Below, in pieces: positions 15,651 to 24,775 of a stretch of DNA of 64,000 bases (positions are counted from its first letter, which is position 1; each line of letters opens with the position of its first letter). This DNA is from JBBQNR01 sp963774075 (GTDB taxonomy: Bacteria > Actinomycetota > Thermoleophilia > Solirubrobacterales > JBBDJG01), in the NCBI GenBank assembly GCA_963774075.1, contig CAVZDP010000002.1, positions 558,001 to 622,000 of the forward strand, read 5' to 3'. Under the pieces are notes generated by a model, which ran no database searches, had not been told where the DNA came from, and worked only from the letters and a program-made list of their open reading frames with translations. The position numbers and the translations under genes were made by a program.

Positions 15651-16928
15651 CTAACCGGCCGCGCTGACGGAGTAGCCGAACTCGTCCAGAACGTCTTTGA
15701 GATACCGCTCGGAGAGTCCCTGAAAAGACTCATCGGCCTCCAGCTTCCACCTGCCGATGGACGCCTCGAGGCTCTCTGAGGTCACGTGCTGTCGCGAATA
15801 GCCCTTGGTGTCCGACGCCTCCTCGAGCATCGCCTGCACGCCCGAAGGCGGCGACTCCAGGCCGACGTATGAGAGCAGGGCCGTGAGCGTGGCGGTCGGT
15901 TCGAGCACGAGTTCCTCGTACCTGATGAGGTGTGCCCGCTCCCCTCGTTGGCGCCAGTTCTCGTAGACGGTCATCGCCATCCCCCGCGCGCGGCGGAAGT
16001 AGTGCTCGTTCCGGTCGGCCTGCGAATCTGACGGTCGCTGAAACCCATGCCGCTCGTCGAAGGACATGAGCGAGCAGACCACGTCCCGGAAGTCCCGCAC
16101 GAGGAAGACCTCCTTGGCGCCGGGATAGAGCTCATCGACCAACAGTGGAGACTCGCCCGGGAAGGCGATGTGCTTTTCGGCGAAGTAGACAGGGTCGCTC
16201 TTTCCTTCGCAGCTTGCCACGAGTGCGTACCAGTCATCGATGCTCTTCTGGCAAAAAGCCGCCAAACGTTGCGTGTACTCCTTGCCGAACCAGTTTCCGT
16301 ACTCGGCATTCTGTGCCACGCCTTCGTTGTAGTACGGGTTCGGGCCAACCTGCCACGGATCGCCCGGGAAGTGGTAATGCCTTCTGTTCGCCGGCCCCGA
16401 AAGCGCTTTGAGCATGTGCGACCAGTAGCGCGCCGCGTTGTACTCGTACGGATAGGTGGGATAGACGACGATCTGCGGATGAGCCGCGAGCATTCGCATC
16501 AACCAGGTGGACCCCGTTCGGCGCGCGCACAGCACCCTCAGCGGCTCGAGGCGCGGCTCGAAGCCGGATGCGACTCGCTCGTGACCGGCCCTCACCGTCC
16601 CCATCGGAGCCCGCGCTCCGTCGGCGAGCACGGCCTCGAGCTCGAGCTCGAACACTCGCGGCAGGCCGACCACCCCGACCAGCGCCCGGAAGCCGGCGCG
16701 CTGTGCCCCCGGCGCGTCGGGGTGCGCCTCCGCCACGTCCCGGCGACGATGGTGCACCGGCACGGCGTGCATGAGCTCCTGTCCGTGACGGACCTCGACC
16801 GAGACGGCTTCGGACTTGCGCCCGAGCACCCAGCCCTCGACCCGCAGGGCGTAGATGTCCTCGGTGCCTCCACTCCGGGGAACGTCGATCGAGAAAGCGA
16901 GTAGCTCCTCCGGCTCGCTCGGCGGCAT
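15651..16928 (-). CDS. PAPS-dependent sulfotransferase family protein
   Basis: A 425-residue protein. The first ~130 residues form a beta-rich domain (EDIYALRVEGWVLGRKSEAV) of the type preceding some actinobacterial glycosyl- and sulfotransferases. The catalytic domain follows: the 5'-phosphosulfate loop RRTGSTWLMRMLAAHP near residue 152, then FLVRDFRDVVCSLMSF near 290 as the 3'-phosphate motif. Such enzymes move sulfate from PAPS to carbohydrate or other acceptors. The open frame extends into the neighbour; MPPSEPEELLAF at 16928 is the first sensible start. It lies 100 bp downstream of the tandem repeat-protein genes. Confidence 0.82.
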   Translation of the reverse strand: MPPSEPEELLAFSIDVPRSGGTEDIYALRVEGWVLGRKSEAVSVEVRHGQELMHAVPVHHRRRDVAEAHPDAPGAQRAGFRALVGVVGLPRVFELELEAVLADGARAPMGTVRAGHERVASGFEPRLEPLRVLCARRTGSTWLMRMLAAHPQIVVYPTYPYEYNAARYWSHMLKALSGPANRRHYHFPGDPWQVGPNPYYNEGVAQNAEYGNWFGKEYTQRLAAFCQKSIDDWYALVASCEGKSDPVYFAEKHIAFPGESPLLVDELYPGAKEVFLVRDFRDVVCSLMSFDERHGFQRPSDSQADRNEHYFRRARGMAMTVYENWRQRGERAHLIRYEELVLEPTATLTALLSYVGLESPPSGVQAMLEEASDTKGYSRQHVTSESLEASIGRWKLEADESFQGLSERYLKDVLDEFGYSVSAAG

Positions 16929-17026
16929 AGAAACGCTCAGAGTTTCGACCGTGGCCAAAGATGCGGTGGGAGCCGGGGCAGCAGAGGCTACCGGTGAAAG
17001 CCGCCGAGTGCGATCGACGCGCGGCG

Positions 17027-19230
17027 CCCTAAGGCAGGAAAACGCCCTGCACCATGAACGGGCTCTCGTCGCCCGAGCCGCAGATCGGCGGGCAGGAGAG
17101 GCCGAAGGGAGCCGGCGGTGGGGGGTTGACGTCGCCGTCGGCGCCGGCGTCCTCGAGCCCGAGGCGCAAGGCGGCGACGACCGCGCGCTTGCCCTCGCGG
17201 GCGAGGTTGGGAACCAGCGTGTCAGCGGTGGTGCTGATGCTGCACGAGCCCCCGATCGTCGTGTCGGCGGTCGGGTTGCAGGTGATCGGCAGCGAGAGCT
17301 CGGTGTCACCGGCGACGCCGGACAGGCCCTGCGAGGAGCCGTTGGCCCGGTCGGTGATGCGGATGCCGGTGCTGAAGATGAGCTGGCCGGTGTAGTCGGT
17401 GCCGTCGATCTTCTTTCGCACGTCGCTGACCGAAGCGTTGATGCGAACGTCCGCCTCGTCGTCGATGGTCGACACGTTGCCGGGCACGACGTCCAGGCGC
17501 GCGTTGCCCGAGGCCCGTCCGACAACGCCGGTCGTGACCTCGCTCGAGTCGAGCGCCGCCGGCGTGCAGGAAGGCTGGTTGAGCGGCGAGATGTGGGTGA
17601 CGTTGGGAGAGGTGCACTGCTTGAAGGCGTGCACGAGCGGCACCCGCAGGGGCGTGCCGCCCCCGGGGCGCGGGAAGAGGACGTTCGTCAGCGCCGCGTA
17701 GACGTCCTGCGCGGTGTCGGTGTCGTGGGGCGCGCCGAGCTGCTCACCGGTGTGGATGAAGACGCGCAGGCCGTCGGAGGAGTTGCCGGCGAAGGCCGCG
17801 CCCGAGAACGGGTCGTTGCCGGTCCCGGGCCCAAGCGACAGCTGCGAGGTGGTCGTGCCCTGGCGCTCGTAGACGTCGTCCTGGCCGCCGTCGGTGTCGC
17901 TTGCGAGCAGGGCGTCGGAGGTGAAGAAGAACACCCGCGAGCCGTCGCTCGAGGCGCCGCCGTAGAAGGCGTTTAAGTCGCCGTGGGGGTCGTCGGCGCC
18001 GGTCGAGATGAAGTTCGTGGTGGTGCCGGTGCGCTCGTAGATGTCGCGCCAGCCCGTGTCGGTGTCGGCGTCCAGGAGCTTGGCTGGGGTGGAGATGAAG
18101 ATCCTGCTGCCCGTCGAGGTCGCGCCCACGAACGAGGCGTCGAAGCTCGCGCTGGTCGCGCCCGCGGCGGGGCCGGTCGAGACAAACGTCGTGACGGCGC
18201 CTGCGCGCTCGTAGACGTCGGTGAAGTCGGCGTCGATGTCGGCGGCGTCCATCGCCTCGTTGGTCTGAAACCACACCTTGGAGCCGTCGGCGCTCGCGCC
18301 CCGGAAGCTCGCGTCCCACTCGCCGTTGCCGGCGCCCGACGGGCTCGTGGAGATGCGCGTCGTGGTCGCGCCAGAGCGCTGGTAGACGTCGAAGGTGACG
18401 TCGATGTCGTCGCCGGTGAGCGTCTCGTCGGTCTCGATGAAGACCTTGGTGCCGTCCTGAGAGGCGCCTTTGAAGTTGGCGTTGTAAAAGATGCCCTCAC
18501 TGGGATCCCCGTTCCCTCCGGTAGGGCCGAAGGAGAGGCGGGTGGTGGTGCCACCGAACCGCTGAAAGACGTCCTTCTCGTTGTCGCTGTCGTCGCCGCT
18601 CAGCTTCTCGTTGGACTCGAGGAACACCCGCGAGCCGTCGCTCGAGACCCCCTTGAAGGTCGCCGCGAACGCTCCGTTGCCTCCCGGCGAGCCCGCCGAC
18701 ACCCACGTCGTCCCCCCGCCCGTGCGGTCGTAGACGTCCGTCGTGGTGTCACTGTCGCCCGCCACCAGCGACTCCGTGGTGTGAAAGAAGACGTGGCTGC
18801 CATCGGGCGTCGCCCGATCGAAGAGGGCGTTCTTCGCCGCGTTGCCGCCGTCCGGGCCGATTGACACCTGCGTCGTGCCGGCCCCCGAGACCTCGTACAC
18901 GTCGATCGAGCCGTCGCTGTCGCCAGCCACCAGCGACTCGCTCGTGAAGATCCACACCTTCGAGCCGTCCTGGGAGGAGCCGGCGTAGCTCGACGCGAAG
19001 TCGCCGTTGCCGCCGTTGGGGCCCACCGACAGCAGCGTCGTGTGGCCGTTCAGGCGCTGGTAGACGTCCTGGCGCAGGTCGGTGTCGCCGGCGACGAGCG
19101 CCTCGTCGCTCTCGAAGAAGACCTTGCTGCCGTCACTGGAGAGGCCTCGCATGAAGGCCGGGAGCTCAGCGTTGCCGCCGGCCGGGCCGATCGAGATCAG
19201 CTCGCCGAGCGCGTTGTGGCTGGCGGCGGC
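17027..19230. repeat. long direct repeat, copy 1
   Basis: About 2.2 kb nearly identical to 19319-21530 (offset 2291-2300). It covers almost all of the repeat-protein gene except the signal peptide. Divergence is concentrated in blocks at 18476-18541 and 18850-18932. Confidence 0.9.
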
Positions 19231-19308
19231 GCTAGAGGGCAGGAGGGCGGCGATGAAGGCGAGGGCTGCTATCAGCCGCGCCAGGTGCAGGGGTCCTCCC
19301 CTCCTCAT
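17029..19308 (-). CDS. secreted nine-repeat protein with DxDxxxDVY motifs (copy 1)
   Basis: A 759-residue exported protein. The signal peptide is residues 1-29 (LIAALAFIAALLPSSAAA). Residues ~45-545 hold nine units of 55-65 residues with the pattern SDGSxVFFxSxExLxxxDxDxxxDVYxR followed by TTxxS and a GPxGGNG loop. The clustered acidic residues suggest calcium binding and a propeller or solenoid fold (inference). The last ~200 residues, after PRPGGGTPL, form a separate module with cysteines (FKQCTSPNVTHISPLNQPSC) shared with the PD40 protein at 35 kb. No catalytic motif or anchor is visible. Its stop lies 100 bp before the sulfotransferase start and its start 12 bp after copy 2. Confidence 0.82.
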   Translation of the reverse strand: MRRGGPLHLARLIAALAFIAALLPSSAAASHNALGELISIGPAGGNAELPAFMRGLSSDGSKVFFESDEALVAGDTDLRQDVYQRLNGHTTLLSVGPNGGNGDFASSYAGSSQDGSKVWIFTSESLVAGDSDGSIDVYEVSGAGTTQVSIGPDGGNAAKNALFDRATPDGSHVFFHTTESLVAGDSDTTTDVYDRTGGGTTWVSAGSPGGNGAFAATFKGVSSDGSRVFLESNEKLSGDDSDNEKDVFQRFGGTTTRLSFGPTGGNGDPSEGIFYNANFKGASQDGTKVFIETDETLTGDDIDVTFDVYQRSGATTTRISTSPSGAGNGEWDASFRGASADGSKVWFQTNEAMDAADIDADFTDVYERAGAVTTFVSTGPAAGATSASFDASFVGATSTGSRIFISTPAKLLDADTDTGWRDIYERTGTTTNFISTGADDPHGDLNAFYGGASSDGSRVFFFTSDALLASDTDGGQDDVYERQGTTTSQLSLGPGTGNDPFSGAAFAGNSSDGLRVFIHTGEQLGAPHDTDTAQDVYAALTNVLFPRPGGGTPLRVPLVHAFKQCTSPNVTHISPLNQPSCTPAALDSSEVTTGVVGRASGNARLDVVPGNVSTIDDEADVRINASVSDVRKKIDGTDYTGQLIFSTGIRITDRANGSSQGLSGVAGDTELSLPITCNPTADTTIGGSCSISTTADTLVPNLAREGKRAVVAALRLGLEDAGADGDVNPPPPAPFGLSCPPICGSGDESPFMVQGVFLP

Positions 19309-19318
19309 ACCGACCCTG

Positions 19319-21530
19319 CCCTAAGGCAGGAAAACGCCCTGCACCATGAACGGGCTCTCGTCGCCCGAGCCGCAGATCGGCGGGCAGGAGAGGCCGAAGG
19401 GAGCCGGCGGTGGGGGGTTGACGTCGCCGTCGGCGCCGGCGTCCTCGAGCCCGAGGCGCAAGGCGGCGACGACCGCGCGCTTGCCCTCGCGGGCGAGGTT
19501 GGGAACCAGCGTGTCAGCGGTGGTGCTGATGCTGCACGAGCCCCCGATCGTCGTGTCGGCGGTCGGGTTGCAGGTGATCGGCAGCGAGAGCTCGGTGTCA
19601 CCGGCGACGCCGGACAGGCCCTGCGAGGAGCCGTTGGCCCGGTCGGTGATGCGGATGCCGGTGCTGAAGATGAGCTGGCCGGTGTAGTCGGTGCCGTCGA
19701 TCTTCTTTCGCACGTCGCTGACCGAAGCGTTGATGCGAACGTCCGCCTCGTCGTCGATGGTCGACACGTTGCCGGGCACGACGTCCAGGCGCGCGTTGCC
19801 CGAGGCCCGTCCGACAACGCCGGTCGTGACCTCGCTCGAGTCGAGCGCCGCCGGCGTGCAGGAAGGCTGGTTGAGCGGCGAGATGTGGGTGACGTTGGGA
19901 GAGGTGCACTGCTTGAAGGCGTGCACGAGCGGCACCCGCAGGGGCGTGCCGCCCCCGGGGCGCGGGAAGAGGACGTTCGTCAGCGCCGCGTAGACGTCCT
20001 GCGCGGTGTCGGTGTCGTGGGGCGCGCCGAGCTGCTCACCGGTGTGGATGAAGACGCGCAGGCCGTCGGAGGAGTTGCCGGCGAAGGCCGCGCCCGAGAA
20101 CGGGTCGTTGCCGGTCCCGGGCCCAAGCGACAGCTGCGAGGTGGTCGTGCCCTGGCGCTCGTAGACGTCGTCCTGCCGCCGTCGGTGTCGCTTGCGAGCA
20201 GGGCGTCGGAGGTGAAGAAGAACACCCGCGAGCCGTCGCTCGAGGCGCCGCCGTAGAAGGCGTTTAAGTCGCCGTGGGGGTCGTCGGCGCCGGTCGAGAT
20301 GAAGTTCGTGGTGGTGCCGGTGCGCTCGTAGATGTCGCGCCAGCCCGTGTCGGTGTCGGCGTCCAGGAGCTTGGCTGGGGTGGAGATGAAGATCCTGCTG
20401 CCCGTCGAGGTCGCGCCCACGAACGAGGCGTCGAAGCTCGCGCTGGTCGCGCCCGCGGCGGGGCCGGTCGAGACAAACGTCGTGACGGCGCCTGCGCGCT
20501 CGTAGACGTCGGTGAAGTCGGTGTCGATGTCGGCGGCGTCCATCGCCTCGTTGGTCTGAAACCACACCTTGGAGCCGTCGGCGCTCGCGCCCCGGAAGCT
20601 CGCGTCCCACTCGCCGTTGCCGGCGCCCGACGGGCTCGTGGAGATGCGCGTCGTGGTCGCGCCAGAGCGCTGGTAGACGTCGAAGGTGACGTCGATGTCG
20701 TCGCCGGTGAGCGTCTCGTCGGTCTCGATGAAGACCTTGGTGCCGTCCTGGGAGGCGCCTTTGAAGTCGGCGTGATAGAAGAGCCCTTCGCCCGGGTCGC
20801 CGTTGCCCCCACCCGGACCCTGCGACAACCTCGTGGTGGTGCCACCGAACCGCTGGAAGACGTCCCTCTCGTTGTCGCTGTCGTCGCCGCTCAGCTTCTC
20901 GTTGGACTCGAGGAACACCCGCGAGCCGTCGCTCGAGACCCCCTTGAAGGTCGCCGCGAACGCTCCGTTGCCTCCCGGCGAGCCTGCCGACACCCACGTC
21001 GTCCCCCCGCCCGTGCGGTCGTAGACGTCCGTCGTGGTGTCCGTGTCGCCCCCTACGCCCGCCACCAGCGACTCCGTGGTGTGAAAGAAGACGTGGCTGC
21101 CATCGGGCGTAGCCCCGTCGAAGAGGGCGTTCTTCGCCGCGTTGCCGCCGTTCGGGCCGGTCGAGACGCGGCTGATGCCCGCGGAGGAAACCTCGTAGAC
21201 GTCGATCGAGCTGTCGCTGTCGCCCGCCACCAGCGACTCGCTCGTGAAGATCCACACCTTCGAGCCGTCCTGGGAGGAGCCGGCGTAGCTGGACGCGAAG
21301 TCGCCGTTGCCGCCGTTGGGGCCCACCGACAGCAGCGTCGTGTGGCCGTTCAGGCGCTGGTAGACGTCCTGGCGCAGGTCGGTGTCGCCGGCGACGAGCG
21401 CCTCGTCGCTCTCGAAGAAGACCTTGCTGCCGTCACTGGAGAGGCCTCGCATGAAGGCCGGGAGCTCAGCGTTGCCGCCGGCCGGGCCGATCGAGATCAG
21501 CTCGCCGAGCGCGTTGTGGCTGGCGGCGGC
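19319..21530. repeat. long direct repeat, copy 2
   Basis: Partner of 17027-19230. Relative to copy 1 it has one base lost at 20175, a 9-bp insertion near 21050, and divergent blocks at 20767-20832 and 21150-21232. Confidence 0.9.
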
Positions 21531-21605
21531 TGTGGAGGGTATGGCGGCGACGAGGACGACCAGTGCTGCAATCCACGGCACGAGCCGGGTGCTACCTGGA
21601 GACAT
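19321..21605 (-). pseudogene. secreted nine-repeat protein (copy 2), one-base frameshift
   Basis: Same architecture as copy 1 with a different signal peptide (MSPGSTRLVPWIAALVVLVA ... TAAASHN). It would be 761 residues if in frame. At 20175 copy 2 reads GTCGTCCTGCCGCC where copy 1 has GTCGTCCTGGCCGCC; the lost base shifts the frame in the eighth repeat. Everything downstream, including the C-terminal module, remains intact in the shifted frame. That suggests a very recent mutation or an assembly error in a collapsed repeat. A GAGGAG ribosome-binding site precedes the ATG. Confidence 0.8.
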
Positions 21606-21636
21606 ACGAACGAACGCTCCTCACTCACTTGGTAGA

Positions 21637-21672
21637 GACGGGGCGCCGCCCCGCAGGGGACGGCGCCCGTCT
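21637..21672 (-). terminator. GC-rich hairpin after the PhoD-like gene
   Basis: GACGGG...CCCGTC closes a long stem with CGCCG/CGGCG and CCCC/GGGG inside, interrupted by single-base bulges. It lies between the PhoD-like stop and copy 2. It lacks a clear U-run, so it is a candidate only. Confidence 0.45.
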
Positions 21673-21688
21673 CAGTTGCTTTACCTGG

Positions 21689-23245
21689 TTACGGCAGCGT
21701 CCTGGTGCAGGGGCTGACGTTGCCGGGGTTCTGCGGGTCGGAATTCAGTACTGGTCCCGTCCCGTCGTCCTTCCAGCTCGTGACCGTGCTCTGGCCGGTG
21801 CTGCTGTTGTAGTTGACCTCACCCCAGGACTGCTGGTTGAGGTTGCGGCAGTTGAGCCCATCCACGCCCAGGATCGCCTGGAACGCGAAGAACGCAACCG
21901 GGCCGAACTGGTTGATGATCTCCGTCTGGAGCGTGTCGGTCCCGACAGGCCCGGTGATGAACTCCTGCGCCACCGTGGCCGGCGCCGTGAACCTGTCCTT
22001 GAACACCTCGTTCTGCATCGTCGCGTGGTGGTCCGTCGTCAGGAAGACCACGTTGCTGATGGCGTTGTTCGAGATGAAGTCGAGGACCTCGTTCCGCTCG
22101 GCTCCGTAGCCCTCCCAACGGTCGTAGGGCTGGGCGTGGAACTGCTGGATGCCGTACTGGTTCAAGACGATCTTGAACGTCGCCGTCGAGTTCAAGAGGT
22201 CGTTCTTGAACGCGTTCTTCTGCACCGGTCCGAGGACCGTCCGCGACGGGTTGAAGATCGCGGAGACGCAGCCCGCAGGCGGCGACGGTGCCAGGAAGAA
22301 GCTGAACGGCGGCGAGCTCCTCAGCGCCGTCGGCAGCGTCGGGCCGAGGTCGCCTCCACAGGCGGCCTGGACGTCAGCGCTACGGCAGGACCGCGTGTCG
22401 AGAACGAACACCTCGACATCCGAGCCCCACTTGACCGACCGGTAGAGCGGGTCGCCCGCGCAGGACGGGTCGCTCGGCAGGCCGGACTCGCGCACCGGGT
22501 GGTACTCGAGGAAGGCCTGACGCCCAGCCGCGTAACGAGCGGGGCTGACGGTCTGGCCGTCGTAGTCGTTCTGAACCTCGTGGTCGTCCATCATCGCGTA
22601 CTGCGACTGGGCGGCACGGTTGTTCTGGTGGTTCGGGAAGTTGGTGATCTCCTTGTAGTTGTCCCGATACTCCGCCAGCGTGGTCGCCGGGCCGGTCAAC
22701 CGGTGCGACGAGTCGCTGTAGATGTTGTCCCCGTTCGCGACATAGAAGTCGCTACCGGAGTTCTGAGCCTCAGCGAGCGCCGGGAACGTGCCGCAGCACG
22801 GGCTCGACAGGCCGCCGGTGCTGTCCTGGTCACCGTCGTAGCTGATGTTGACGTCCGCCGCAGTCGCGGCATCGGGCGCCGTCTTGAAGTGGCCTACGGG
22901 GCTGAACGCCTCGTCACCACGACGGAACCGGTAGCAGTACTCGGTGCCGGCGGACAGGCCGGTCGCGTCCTGCTTGATGGTGAAATCGCGGGCCGCGGAC
23001 ATGCTCTTGTCCTTGCCCTTGAACACCTTCTGGCCGGTGAGGCACTCGCTCTCCTGCCAGACCTCGACCTTGACGTTGGTCGCAGGGCCGATCGGGACCG
23101 CGCGGGTCCACAGGATCGCCGAACTCTGGGTGACGTCACCGCTTGCCACCCCACTCGTAAAGTCCGCGCTCGCCGCGAGGGCCGAAGCCGGCAGGGCGAG
23201 GGCGGAGACAGCTAGCGCGAAAAGCACCAGGAACGACCGTCTCAT
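21689..23245 (-). CDS. PhoD-like alkaline phosphatase/phosphodiesterase, secreted
   Basis: A 518-residue protein with a signal peptide (LVLFALAVSALALPASALA). An N-terminal Fn3-like PhoD domain (residues ~27-125: FTSGVASGDVTQSSAILWTR) precedes the metallophosphatase core. Metal-ligand stretches are ISYDGDQD, VANGDNIY, YAMMDDHEVQNDYDG and TTDHHATMQNEVF. PhoD enzymes use Ca/Fe to release phosphate from phosphodi- and monoesters outside the cell. AAGGAGTAAGGAGA just before the ATG is a strong ribosome-binding site. Confidence 0.88.
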   Translation of the reverse strand: MRRSFLVLFALAVSALALPASALAASADFTSGVASGDVTQSSAILWTRAVPIGPATNVKVEVWQESECLTGQKVFKGKDKSMSAARDFTIKQDATGLSAGTEYCYRFRRGDEAFSPVGHFKTAPDAATAADVNISYDGDQDSTGGLSSPCCGTFPALAEAQNSGSDFYVANGDNIYSDSSHRLTGPATTLAEYRDNYKEITNFPNHQNNRAAQSQYAMMDDHEVQNDYDGQTVSPARYAAGRQAFLEYHPVRESGLPSDPSCAGDPLYRSVKWGSDVEVFVLDTRSCRSADVQAACGGDLGPTLPTALRSSPPFSFFLAPSPPAGCVSAIFNPSRTVLGPVQKNAFKNDLLNSTATFKIVLNQYGIQQFHAQPYDRWEGYGAERNEVLDFISNNAISNVVFLTTDHHATMQNEVFKDRFTAPATVAQEFITGPVGTDTLQTEIINQFGPVAFFAFQAILGVDGLNCRNLNQQSWGEVNYNSSTGQSTVTSWKDDGTGPVLNSDPQNPGNVSPCTRTLP

Positions 23246-23441
23246 GGGTCTCCTTACTCCTTCGTAATGCTGCGTTTCCCCTCCTGCGTTCCGTCACCAC
23301 AGAGCCTGTTGCCCCTCATGAAGCCGGTCGCAGTACAGACAAGACGGATTCTCCCCGTCCCTTCGTCAAGGGGGCGTGAGGATTGGATGAAGGAGAGTCA
23401 AGATTTCATGAAGATGCTTTTGCCGAAATTGCGCAAAAAGA

Positions 23442-23465
23442 GGGCCGCGACGTTCGTCGCGACCC
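23442..23465 (-). terminator. rho-independent terminator of the sulfurtransferase gene
   Basis: Read on the minus strand: GGGTCGCGAC-GAAC-GTCGCGGCCC followed by TCTTTTTG. The ten-base stem with one mismatch and a T-run lies 27 bp beyond the stop at 23492. Confidence 0.85.
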
Positions 23466-23491
23466 CCAACAAAGCGGCTTGTCGGCTGGGC

Positions 23492-24340
23492 TTAGACGTC
23501 CTTCTCGATCGGGACGTCGACCATGTTCCCCCACTCGGTCCAGGAGCCGTCGTAGTTTCTGACGCCGTCGCCGCCGAGCAGCTCGTGCAGGACGAACCAT
23601 GTGTGCGCGGAGCGCTCGCCGATTCGGCAGTATGCGATCACGTCGTTTCCGTCGAGGACGCCCTTCCCGCCATAGAGGTCCTTCAGCTCGTCGGCTGACT
23701 TGAAGGAGCCGTCCTCGCGGACGGCCTGCGCCCAGGGAACGTTGGCGGCGCCCGGGATGTGGCCCGATCGCTGAGCCCCCTCCTGCTCGTAACCCGCCAT
23801 CGAGATCAGCTCGCCCGAGTACTCCTGAGGAGAGCGCACGTCGACGAGCTTGGTGTCGGTCCCTACCACCCCGAGCATCTCGTCGCGCATGGCGCGGATC
23901 GAGCTGTCGGGGCCCTTCGCCTCGAACTTGGCGGCTGGGCGGCTCGGCACGTCCGCGGTCGTGGGACGTCCCTCGTCGATCCACTTCTCACGTGGACCGT
24001 TGACGAGCTTCACGTCGTCGTGGCCGTAGTACTTCAGGTACCAGTACGTGTAGGCCGCGAACCAGTTGTTGCGGTCGCCGTAGAGAACGATCGTGTGGTC
24101 GTTCGAGATCCCGCGGCCCCCGAACAGCTCTCCGAACTCCTTCGGCCCCAGGAAATCCCGCTTCACCTGGTCCTGGAGATCTTTCTGCCAGTCGAACCCG
24201 ATCGCCCCGGGAATGTGGGACTCGGCGTAGAGGCCCGGGTTCTCGTCCACCTCGACGATGCGGATCGAGTCGTCGTCTAGATGATCCTGGACCCACTGCG
24301 TCTCGACCAGCACGTCTTTCGCGTATTCAGCCATCGGCAA
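23492..24340 (-). CDS. thiosulfate/3-mercaptopyruvate sulfurtransferase (two rhodanese domains)
   Basis: A 282-residue double rhodanese of normal size. The N-terminal inactive domain has HIPGAIGFDW and GISNDHTIVLYGD. The C-terminal domain carries the catalytic cysteine C238 in AYCRIGERS, the CRxGxR loop typical of bacterial thiosulfate sulfurtransferases. It moves sulfane sulfur to cyanide or thiol acceptors and is probably cytosolic. Its terminator at 23442 shows it ends a transcript. The PhoD-like gene downstream has its own leader. Confidence 0.92.
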   Translation of the reverse strand: MPMAEYAKDVLVETQWVQDHLDDDSIRIVEVDENPGLYAESHIPGAIGFDWQKDLQDQVKRDFLGPKEFGELFGGRGISNDHTIVLYGDRNNWFAAYTYWYLKYYGHDDVKLVNGPREKWIDEGRPTTADVPSRPAAKFEAKGPDSSIRAMRDEMLGVVGTDTKLVDVRSPQEYSGELISMAGYEQEGAQRSGHIPGAANVPWAQAVREDGSFKSADELKDLYGGKGVLDGNDVIAYCRIGERSAHTWFVLHELLGGDGVRNYDGSWTEWGNMVDVPIEKDV

Positions 24341-24423
24341 ACCCCCTGCTAAACCGTTCTGGAGCGGATTGAGCGAGCGAGACTATCTGGCTGCCGCCTT
24401 CGGCTGAGGCCTTCCGCCCCGAC

Positions 24424-24705
24424 TCAGCCACCTTCACGGGCCCGTCGCGCCTCGTCGCGCGCGACGCTGTGGCGCACCTCGTCCTCCGTGAGCTCTCGCT
24501 CGCCGCGCTTGCGCCGGTACTCGTTCTGCGCCTCGATCATCTGCTGGACGTCCTCCATCTCGAGCTCGACCTCCGTCTCGTAGGAGCGCGTCGGTCGCCA
24601 GTCGAGCAGGTCCGCGCCCGAACCGGGGTGAAGGCGCGACACCAGTACCAGTACCAGCACCACGATCCCTATCCCCGCGAGCACGATCAACGGGAAGGCG
24701 TCCAC
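24424..24705 (-). CDS. small single-pass membrane protein
   Basis: A 93-residue protein. Residues 4-24 form a transmembrane helix (PLIVLAGIGIVVLVLVLVS). The rest is a charged cytoplasmic helix region (VELEMEDVQQMIEAQNEYRR ... EDEVRHSVARDEARR). Function unknown. The GTG at 24705 has TAGACT 8 nt upstream, divergent from the thiolase gene. Confidence 0.75.
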   Translation of the reverse strand: MDAFPLIVLAGIGIVVLVLVLVSRLHPGSGADLLDWRPTRSYETEVELEMEDVQQMIEAQNEYRRKRGERELTEDEVRHSVARDEARRAREGG

Positions 24706-24713
24706 AGCGAGTC

Positions 24714-24719
24714 AGTCTA
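24714..24719 (-). promoter_or_regulatory. -10-like hexamer TAGACT
   Basis: It ends 8 nt before the GTG at 24705. It forms a divergent promoter region with TAGAGT at 24763 on the other strand. Confidence 0.45.
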
Positions 24720-24762
24720 GCCCTGGACGGCAGTCTTGCGAAGGGCTCCGTGCCGGCCAGGA

Positions 24763-24768
24763 TAGAGT
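24763..24768 (+). promoter_or_regulatory. -10-like hexamer TAGAGT of the thiolase operon
   Basis: It ends 7 nt before the thiolase GTG at 24776. There is no Shine-Dalgarno sequence. Confidence 0.5.
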
Positions 24769-24775
24769 TCCGGCG

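Noticed and set aside
15651..17525. Sulfotransferase frame extended by about 200 codons upstream
   Set aside because: The extension is Ser/Thr/Arg/Pro shadow sequence overlapping the C-terminal module of the repeat protein. The same shadow appears opposite the second copy at 19305-19817.
17029..21605. CRISPR-like array because of many short direct repeats
   Set aside because: The repeats are coding, of 165-195 bp period, without identical repeat units or unique spacers, and no cas gene is present.
17983..21635. Long plus-strand frames opposite the tandem repeat proteins
   Set aside because: They are Val/Gly/Arg/Ala repeats produced by the complementary strand of the repeat units, with no start signal or domain.
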